A stretch of 64,000 nucleotides of DNA from Candidatus Saganbacteria bacterium (GTDB taxonomy: Bacteria > Margulisbacteria > WOR-1 > XYC2-FULL-46-14 > WPAF01), in NCBI GenBank assembly GCA_016223205.1, contig JACRPM010000007.1, forward strand, positions 62,001 to 126,000, written 5' to 3'. Below the pieces are notes generated by a model. That model had not been told where the DNA came from. It ran no database searches and saw only the letters and a program-made list of their open reading frames with translations. The position numbers and the translations under genes were made by a program. Below are positions 33,748 to 40,400 of the stretch, in pieces (position 1 is the stretch's first letter; the number at the start of each line of letters is the position of its first letter).

Positions 33748-33775
33748 GCAAGTTGCGCTTCTTTTTAACCGATAT
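33748..33775 (+). promoter_or_regulatory. Sigma-28-like promoter 8 (for genes at 33785 and 34261)
   Basis: GCAAGTTG (33748-33755), 12 nt, ACCGATAT (33768-33775). ATG 33785 is 9 nt past the -10, so the first gene is probably leaderless. Confidence 0.8.
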
Positions 33776-33784
33776 ATATTCTGA

Positions 33785-34222
33785 ATGAGTGACCCGACTA
33801 TACATATAACGCCTGGAAGGGGAGTTGTGGTTTTGCCCCAGCAAGGGGAAAGGCCCAATGTTCGCATAACCCCCAATCCCGATGTGACCCCGGTGGAGAC
33901 CGCCCCCGCCACTGCTCCGCCCGATATTGAAAAGGTAAAAGCAGAAAGCCGGGCTACCATCGACGGCGAGGAAGTCACCGCCAAACAAAGGATCCGAGCC
34001 CTGCAAACCCGGGTCGGCACAGATGAAAGCCCCGAAGCGGCCCTAGAACGCCTGCAGGAAGAAGACCGATTCGAAGGTAAAACCCTGATCCCGGTAGTAT
34101 TTGAGGAAGATGGAGAAGAGGAGATCATTGGATATTTGCCCCTGGAAGAAGCACAGCTTTTTGCCGAATCAGGTCATTCCATCACTATTCACCCCGGTCC
34201 GGGGGTAACAGTATTACAATAG
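33785..34222 (+). CDS. Unknown 145-aa acidic protein with matching ends
   Basis: Starts without leader and lacks a signal peptide. Its first and last segments are versions of one strand-like motif: HITPGRGVVVLPQ at residues 6-18 and TIHPGPGVTVLQ at the C-terminus. Between them are a Pro/Thr/Ala-rich linker (TPVETAPATAPPDIEKV) and an acidic alpha/beta stretch (ESPEAALERLQEEDRFEGK, EEDGEEEIIGYLPLEEAQLF). No known domain recognised. Followed after 38 nt by the 197-aa gene, with which it forms a two-gene operon. Confidence 0.72.
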   Translation: MSDPTIHITPGRGVVVLPQQGERPNVRITPNPDVTPVETAPATAPPDIEKVKAESRATIDGEEVTAKQRIRALQTRVGTDESPEAALERLQEEDRFEGKTLIPVVFEEDGEEEIIGYLPLEEAQLFAESGHSITIHPGPGVTVLQ

Positions 34223-34260
34223 ATTTAGCAACAGATCATTCCCTAAGAGGAGGAGTATAA

Positions 34261-34854
34261 ATGGCCGAAGATAATGTTGTCAGATCCTGTTCCTACCATG
34301 GAAACCCCTGTCCCAAAGCTGCGGTGAACCCCGATCGGGCGGATACCACGCCTGCCTCCGGCACACAAACCCGGCCCGGCTCTTTGATGAGCGCTTCTGA
34401 CGGGCAGATGGTGTGGGGCGGACCGGTGGTCTATCGCGGTATCACTCTGGCCGCAGGATCGTACATCAGTTCCGACGGCTCAACCATAGAACTGGATTGG
34501 CCAACCCAGATCGGAGATGCCTGGTATAGCGGGATCGTCCGGGTATCCGAAGAGGGAGAAGTCCTTTCCGGCATCCTGGCCAGTGAAGCCCGCACCAAGA
34601 ACGGAGACGTTTTACCGGCCGGAACCGAGGTCTGGTATAGCGGGACCGACCTGGCCAAGGTGCGTTCTTCCACCCATAACTTGACCATTCGGGGAGTGTC
34701 CGTCCCAGCCAATACCGATATTGAGCTGGATAACGAGGGCTATGCCCGCCGTTTGGAGTTCCATAGCGCGAGGGGAACCACCTACGACAATCGTTCTTAT
34801 CCTAACTATTATTCGATCATCATCGATCATCAGGGGCACCGAATAGGGCAGTAA
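34261..34854 (+). CDS. Unknown 197-aa beta-rich protein
   Basis: Strong ribosome-binding site AGGAGGAG, 6 nt before the ATG. The N-terminal 45 residues are polar and flexible, with the cysteines CSYHGNPC near the start. The rest consists of short alternating strands with repeated elements (ITLAAGSYISSDGSTIELD, VSVPANTDIELDNEGYARRL; DAWYSGIVRVSEEGEVLSGI, TEVWYSGTDLAK). This looks like a small beta sandwich or beta-solenoid-like domain built from two similar halves. No signal peptide. It follows the 145-aa gene in the same transcript. Function unknown. Confidence 0.72.
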   Translation: MAEDNVVRSCSYHGNPCPKAAVNPDRADTTPASGTQTRPGSLMSASDGQMVWGGPVVYRGITLAAGSYISSDGSTIELDWPTQIGDAWYSGIVRVSEEGEVLSGILASEARTKNGDVLPAGTEVWYSGTDLAKVRSSTHNLTIRGVSVPANTDIELDNEGYARRLEFHSARGTTYDNRSYPNYYSIIIDHQGHRIGQ

Positions 34855-34869
34855 ATAAATATTTTAAAA

Positions 34870-34892
34870 GGGATGCAAGTTTTTTGCATCCC
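34870..34892 (+). repeat. Perfect 9-bp inverted repeat over promoter 9
   Basis: GGGATGCAA, 5-nt spacer, TTGCATCCC. The left arm and spacer contain most of the -35 of promoter 9. No T tract follows, so termination of the upstream operon here is unlikely. It could be an operator. Confidence 0.6.
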
Positions 34893-34902
34893 ATGCCGAT
34901 AT
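34875..34902 (+). promoter_or_regulatory. Sigma-28-like promoter 9 (for the gene at 35006)
   Basis: GCAAGTTT (34875-34882), 12 nt, GCCGATAT (34895-34902). The -10 equals the SigD consensus octamer. A leader of about 95 nt follows. Confidence 0.85.
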
Positions 34903-34912
34903 ATAGATGGAA

Positions 34913-34933
34913 GCCAGATCGCCTGTTTCTGGC
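34913..34933 (+). promoter_or_regulatory. Leader hairpin with TCGCCTGTT loop
   Basis: Stem GCCAGA (34913-34918) with TCTGGC (34928-34933), six perfect pairs. The loop TCGCCTGTT (34919-34927) is identical to the loop of the leader at 37395-37425, though the stems are unrelated in sequence. The loop is also the left arm of the terminator that follows, so the two structures share bases. Confidence 0.7.
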
Positions 34934-34983
34934 AGAAGTCACTAGAGGATTCTTGAGTCCGTCCGTAACAGGCGGGCTTTTTT
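34920..34983 (+). terminator. Intrinsic terminator inside the leader of the 777-aa gene (attenuator)
   Basis: CGCCTGTT (34920-34927) pairs perfectly with AACAGGCG (34967-34974), followed by GGC and six T (34978-34983). The ~39-nt loop contains a further hairpin, GGATT-CTTG-AGTCC. It stands between the promoter and the ribosome-binding site GGAGGAG (34991-34997), so read-through is needed for expression. Confidence 0.6.
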
Positions 34984-35005
34984 GTTTTATGGAGGAGAAT
35001 ATTAA

Positions 35006-37339
35006 ATGGTACAGATAGTCAGCAACCCGGATGGATCACCATCTGTATTACTTTCTGTTCCGCGGACACCCGCTGTTCCGCGGTCAACCGGAGAACAGTC
35101 ACCCCAAATGAGCGTGGATGGCGTAGTATCTACCAACCCCGCCGGTCAAACACCCGATCTTTCTCAACCAGCCGCAATTGGAGAAGATTATCAATTGGGG
35201 ACACCGGCCCTGATCAGTACTCCTCCTATCATTCCTCCTCCTATTGCTCAAGACCAAATTCCCAGCGTATTAAGTGGCGGGGAGCCCCCGAGCGAGGCCG
35301 AAGGCCGAGTCGAGTGGGGACAGGCCTCCCCGCCTTCTTCTTTAAAAGAGGCGCTTAAGACCCTGGGATTTTCCGATTCCCAGATCGCTAAGCTGACCGA
35401 CGAGGAGCTCGAGGACGGCATATCCCTCGAAGAGCTCCGCCGGCTGGACCCCGACAAGACCATCGTCACCGACATGGCCTATAACCTTTTAAGCCGGGGC
35501 GGATTGGGAGTGAATGCCCTGGGTGGAGTGGCGGCCGATGAGGATGGTATTCAGTTGGCTGACGTTAATAGGTTCTTAACCGAAGTTGTAGCTCCTCTGG
35601 TAAGCGGCACCGGCCGGTCCCTTGAAGTTATTGCCCGGTTTCTTAAGGCCAATAAGTTCAGGATTATCTCCCGCCACGCGGCCGCCCGCGCCTTTAGGGA
35701 ATCCACAAAGGAAAAAGAGGGTCTCTGGACCACTACCGACGGCGCCACCACTTTGAGCGTTAAAACCCTCATCGACAAATACGTTAGGGGAGAGCTTAAG
35801 GGATTGGCCGGCAAGGTTTTGGCCAATATCCTAGGTCACGAGATTTCCGAAAGCGACCGCCTGACCGAGGACCAATTGGCCAACTTTTTCCTGACCATGT
35901 ATTTTGTGGCCAAATCGGACTCCCCCGAAAACATCATGTCCGAGGCCAAGGATATCCCGGAACTCGAAGGCGATTCCCCCGCCAAGCTCATCGCCTGGCT
36001 GACCACGGGGGCGGAGAACCCGGTGCAGGCCGCGAGCACCGGCGCCGCCGAACAGAGCCAGCAAAACCCGCAGGGTGATATGCCGGAAGAATTGAGAGAG
36101 GGCTTAAAACTATTGTATGAGTTTAACAATGATCAGATCATGATGGATAACGACAATAAACCGCTGCTTAAGCATTATAACACCAGGGTCGAACAGCGAC
36201 AAGCTTATCAAAAAGCTGCGGAACATTTCTTGAATGTGATGAATAATGACGGCATCTCAACCCTTTATAAGCGGCAAGCCGCAGAATACCTTGCAAATTG
36301 TTATCAGGCCTTGACCCAGATAGCCGGAACCGTAGCCGATCTTAATGAAATCATTGATGCTGCGGAAAATCAGTTAGGAAAAATTGAAAGTATTTTAGGG
36401 GTAGATAAAGTAATTGATCTACGTAATTCCTGGATGCAACAGGCCTCGGCCCTTCCTCAAGATGGCACGAACGAAGGAATCGTTTTTGCTCAAATTAAAG
36501 CTCTGGATGAGATCTATACCAGGCCCAATGCCCCGGCAGGCCTGGTAGTGGTGGCCATTCCCGGCGAGATTCTAAACTTAGCCCTTAAATGTATCGAGCT
36601 TGCCAATCCGGAATATCAGCGTTACGCTTTAACTTTGGCGGAACAACTGCCGGAGCGGTTTATTAGGCAAACCCAAGACGAAAGGGGCCAAGCCCAAACC
36701 CAAGAGATAAGTAAAGAAGAAGTTAAAGATCAGCTGAAATTAACAATAGCCCAAAAGTCCCTACCGTCCACTATATTTAGCGGTTCTGAACTTACCGGCG
36801 AAGCGCTGGCCAGCGAGGCACAGGCATTGCTGGGGATTCTTGGGGAAGTGGTGGGAGTGGGGGCTCCTGATACCGGCCTGCTTTCTTCCGTGATTACGTC
36901 TTTAACCGGTTTAATAGCCCAGACCACCGATCCACAGAAACGGTCAAGCTATGAAAGCCTGCGCGACAACGCTATCCGCATCATGTTCATGATCGCCCAG
37001 ACCTTCATTAAGGCTTCGAAAGACCAGGGAATTGACGCTGAAACCAGAGAAAATTGCAAGGCGGCATACAAAGCCATTGCCCAGCTGATGAAGGATTTGG
37101 GACTTGAAGAAGTTTCACTTCTGCCTGGGGAGCAAGGTGGGGATCCAATTGCCCTGGGTGGCAGGCAAGGGTTGATCAGAGCGTTGGAAAGGGGTCTAAA
37201 TACCAATATATCATCCTCCGAAGCCCAGCGTGAAGTTGCCCATCGGACAACGGAGACACCCTATGAACGGCCGGAAGATAGAGAAAGAGGAGCTTCCCAC
37301 ACCCATCAACCCGACCGCCGAACCAGGCCCTCGCGCTAA
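35006..37339 (+). CDS. Unknown 777-aa helical protein
   Basis: No signal peptide. Residues 1-110 are Pro/Ser/Thr-rich and probably disordered. At about 113-145 is LGFSDSQIAKLTDEELEDGI-SLEELRRLD, which parallels a motif near the start of the 1017-aa protein. The rest is nearly all alpha helix (for example KAAEHFLNVMNNDGISTLYK, RQAAEYLANCYQALTQIAGT, QLPERFIRQTQDERGQAQT) and suggests a repeat scaffold. The last 35 residues are basic and polar. Strong Shine-Dalgarno GGAGGAG. It is preceded by a leader with hairpin and terminator. No recognised domain and no enzymatic motif. Confidence 0.8.
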   Translation: MVQIVSNPDGSPSVLLSVPRTPAVPRSTGEQSPQMSVDGVVSTNPAGQTPDLSQPAAIGEDYQLGTPALISTPPIIPPPIAQDQIPSVLSGGEPPSEAEGRVEWGQASPPSSLKEALKTLGFSDSQIAKLTDEELEDGISLEELRRLDPDKTIVTDMAYNLLSRGGLGVNALGGVAADEDGIQLADVNRFLTEVVAPLVSGTGRSLEVIARFLKANKFRIISRHAAARAFRESTKEKEGLWTTTDGATTLSVKTLIDKYVRGELKGLAGKVLANILGHEISESDRLTEDQLANFFLTMYFVAKSDSPENIMSEAKDIPELEGDSPAKLIAWLTTGAENPVQAASTGAAEQSQQNPQGDMPEELREGLKLLYEFNNDQIMMDNDNKPLLKHYNTRVEQRQAYQKAAEHFLNVMNNDGISTLYKRQAAEYLANCYQALTQIAGTVADLNEIIDAAENQLGKIESILGVDKVIDLRNSWMQQASALPQDGTNEGIVFAQIKALDEIYTRPNAPAGLVVVAIPGEILNLALKCIELANPEYQRYALTLAEQLPERFIRQTQDERGQAQTQEISKEEVKDQLKLTIAQKSLPSTIFSGSELTGEALASEAQALLGILGEVVGVGAPDTGLLSSVITSLTGLIAQTTDPQKRSSYESLRDNAIRIMFMIAQTFIKASKDQGIDAETRENCKAAYKAIAQLMKDLGLEEVSLLPGEQGGDPIALGGRQGLIRALERGLNTNISSSEAQREVAHRTTETPYERPEDRERGASHTHQPDRRTRPSR

Positions 37340-37347
37340 CCTTTAAT

Positions 37348-37375
37348 GCAAGTTTTTGGCCCCTCCTTCCGATAT
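37348..37375 (+). promoter_or_regulatory. Sigma-28-like promoter 10 (for the giant gene)
   Basis: GCAAGTTT (37348-37355), 12 nt, TCCGATAT (37368-37375). It begins 8 nt after the stop of the 777-aa gene and is followed by a ~105-nt leader. Confidence 0.84.
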
Positions 37376-37394
37376 ATATAGTAGAAACCCGGAG

Positions 37395-37425
37395 CTAAAT
37401 CTAAGTCGCCTGTTCTTGGATTTGG
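37395..37425 (+). promoter_or_regulatory. Leader hairpin with TCGCCTGTT loop
   Basis: Stem CTAAATCTAAG (37395-37405) with CTTGGATTTGG (37415-37425): eleven pairs including two G-T. The loop TCGCCTGTT (37406-37414) is identical to that at 34919-34927. The loop core GCCTGT can also pair with ATAGGC (37432-37437) or with ACAGGT (37454-37459) inside the following terminator. Confidence 0.72.
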
Positions 37426-37443
37426 CGTCAGATAGGCAATTTA

Positions 37444-37468
37444 AGCACACTTTACAGGTGTGCTTTTT
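37444..37468 (+). terminator. Intrinsic terminator inside the leader of the giant gene
   Basis: AGCACAC (37444-37450), 7-nt loop TTTACAG, GTGTGCT (37458-37464), then TTTT. It lies 18 nt before ATG 37487, downstream of the promoter, so it acts as an attenuator and not as the end of the previous gene. Part of it is complementary to the upstream hairpin loop. Confidence 0.7.
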
Positions 37469-37486
37469 GTTTGAAAAAAGATCACT

Positions 37487-40400
37487 ATGAGTGACAATAT
37501 ATCAAATATAGGATCCGCAATCGCCGCGCCGGTGACCAGTACCGGCCAGGCGCCCCGGTCTGCCCAGACCGGCCCCTCAACTTCACAAAGCCCCGCGGCG
37601 GCCTTAAGCTCAACCATTCCTCCCTGGTTGGAAGAACAATATGCGGCCGATACCCAACTTTTAGAAGAAGCCCGCAGGATCTATTCAGGTGAATTGGCTT
37701 ATTATTATATTCCGCAAAACGACCAATTTGGTCCCGCTTTGTACGTTGGCAGGGAGGGCTCCGAAAGAAGCATCTTCCTCGATCCTAACAATAAAAGCTT
37801 GGCCGCATTGGAACTGCTCTATCGGACCGTTTGCGCTAACGCCGAGGACAGCTTGATCGACAATTCAAACTTAATACAAAGCTTAAAGACCTACCTCAAG
37901 GATTTCGCCAAAGAACTTAAAGAAAAGAGCGATGAGCTTAGGGATGCCTTAGCCCACCCCGAACATCGCCTCAACCAGGATCCCGCCCAGAATATAATCA
38001 GCATCAGAAAACTGGTCACCAGAACGGCTTCACTTTTGGGGATAGAATTGGCAGGGATAGATCTTACCTCTTATCAAGGGTTGAAGGCCGCACTGGATAA
38101 GATACTGGACAGCGACCAGTTCCAGAAGCTGGGTGAAGCGGGGGACGATCAAATGGTGGAGCTGGCCTCCAAGATATTGGCCCTTAAGGTCGGCGATGAC
38201 AATGCCGAGCTTGCCGAAATCAATGGGCTGGCCCAAGGGATCAAAAATGTTCTCGATGCGATAAAAAATGGCCAGGGCGAAGATCGCCTTTCCCTGAATT
38301 ATGCCGCATATCCGAGGACGGGCATTCTAAGAACTTTGACCCGTACCACCGAACTCCCCGGGATAGGCGAGGCCTATATCATGGGAAGCGTGGATATCTC
38401 CGGTGAGTTGCCGGCTTTCTTAAAAACTCTTGCCGGAACGATGGGAATTATTGACTTTGCCGGTTTCATCGCTTATCTCGACAATCCCGCCGACCAAGCC
38501 GTCCTAATTGACCGTTCCTTTGTGGAAGCCAACCTGGCATTAGGGGGGATCTCCCAGGAGCCATCGGACCTGCCGGGTGAGGTTATAGGCGCTTTTCTGC
38601 CTTCTATTGCCGGAGAGACCACTCTTTTTCTAGCGGGTGACCTGGCTTATTTCTATACCGGTGAAGAGCGACATTCCGGAGAAGGTGTGAAGGTCCTGGT
38701 GTTGGGGATCGGTCTCGAAGGCCACGAAAACCTGGTCTACCTGGACCAAACCGACCATCGCCTGCAAGCTCTTTATAACTTTTTCTTCGCGATCAGTGAT
38801 GAGGAAGTCAATAGCGAGAACCTGAAAAACTGCCTGGAGGAATACTTAAAGAACATATTGGCCGGCTTTACCCAGGAGGGACAGATCAGCGACCTGGCAG
38901 ACCGCTTAGGAATAGATATCTGGGGCCGGGCCCTTCCGGGAGCGGTGGCAGACATTCGGCAGGGGTTGGCAGATGTCGATATCATCAAATTAATATCAAC
39001 CGTTGCGCATTATCTGGCGCTGGGAGTTAACTCATCCCCCGAATCGATCGAAGAACTTTTTACCCTGATCAAGGATGGGACCGGCGATACGGAAAGCTAC
39101 CTGGCGATATGCCCCTTTGATCCCAAAACAATGGTTGAACTTGAAAAGAAGACCATCGGCAACATTGAGGGCTTATGGATCTTTGGTGAAAACCTGGCCC
39201 AAGGACATCTGCCGGCTAATATTGCTCCCGAAGACCTGCAAGCAATGTCCGCCGGCCAATTGATCGACGTCAACTTCTATCGCGGCCGCTTGCAGAGCGC
39301 GGAGATCCCGACCGCCATTCGTTTGCCTTTGGAACTGAACAGCGACCCGGCGGTCAAGCAGGCCGCCTTCCGTTTCTTTACTAATGAGCTTGAATACCGC
39401 TATGTCGCCCCCTATGCCGGGCCGGAAGTGGTGGGGATTTTAGGCGAGGGAGAAAACAGCCAATTGATCAGCCTGGGCAGCGATCCGCTGTTATCCCCCT
39501 TGAAGCTGTTCTATCAGCGTGCTTTCGAAGATATTACCATCCACTCCATTGTGGATGCCCGGCGTTTTAACGGCGGACTGCGGGAATACCTGAACAGCCA
39601 GGCCGATGAATTGCAAGCCGTACTGGACATATTGTCCCTTTTGGAACAAGAGCTCCAATCCAATTCCGAAGAGGCGGAACAACTGCAGAAGAAGATCCAG
39701 GATATCAAATATCAATATATTACGGTGTTGCAGGTGCTGGCGGACCACTTTGATCTGCCGGCTTTTAACCCCGGGGGTGATGCGGGATCGTTTGCTCTGG
39801 GTTTGGCGCAGATCATTGACAGTTTGGAAGGGGTGGATGAAGACGACCGCCGTGAAGTGGTGGAAAAGATGCTGGCGGCGGAAACCGGTCTGCCGAAAAG
39901 CAACGTTCATGAAATATTGGACCTGGTGGCCGAAGGCCGGATCAAGATCGGCCAAAGGCAATTTGAGAACGGCCGCATCTATGAACTGGACCGCAAGGTG
40001 CTGGACGGGATAAAGATCGGCGGATTCGAAGTGCGGGCTTTGGTTTATTCCAACCAGCCCCTGCCGGAACAATTGTCGCCCCTGCTTCAGATCATGGGAA
40101 ATTCGCTCTTTGGCAGCGCTGCTCAAACCTATGAAAGTTTCTGTAATGAGGTCTACGAAAGGGCGAACGACGGCCTGATAGACGCCAATTTCTTCGAGAT
40201 CTTTTCCGGTGAAGATCCCAATGGCCAGCTTAGGGTGTTTTTCCACCAGCATGAACCGGCCAACGACCGCGAAAGAGTTGCCGGCTCGGGCAAGTTCGAC
40301 TTTAGGGTCTATGCCGGGAACGAACTGCTTATCCGCTGCGAATACCAAGAAGATGGACAAGAGCCGGTCTCCGCTGGCGATGCTTCCGACCCGCGCCTGC

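Noticed and set aside
34870-34892. Inverted repeat as terminator of the 33785-34854 operon
   Set aside because: No T tract follows; the next bases are the -10 of promoter 9.
34903-34990. A known riboswitch class (c-di-GMP, preQ1, fluoride, SAM) in the 777-aa gene leader
   Set aside because: None of the conserved core sequences of these classes can be found; only the small hairpin with the TCGCCTGTT loop and the terminator are present.
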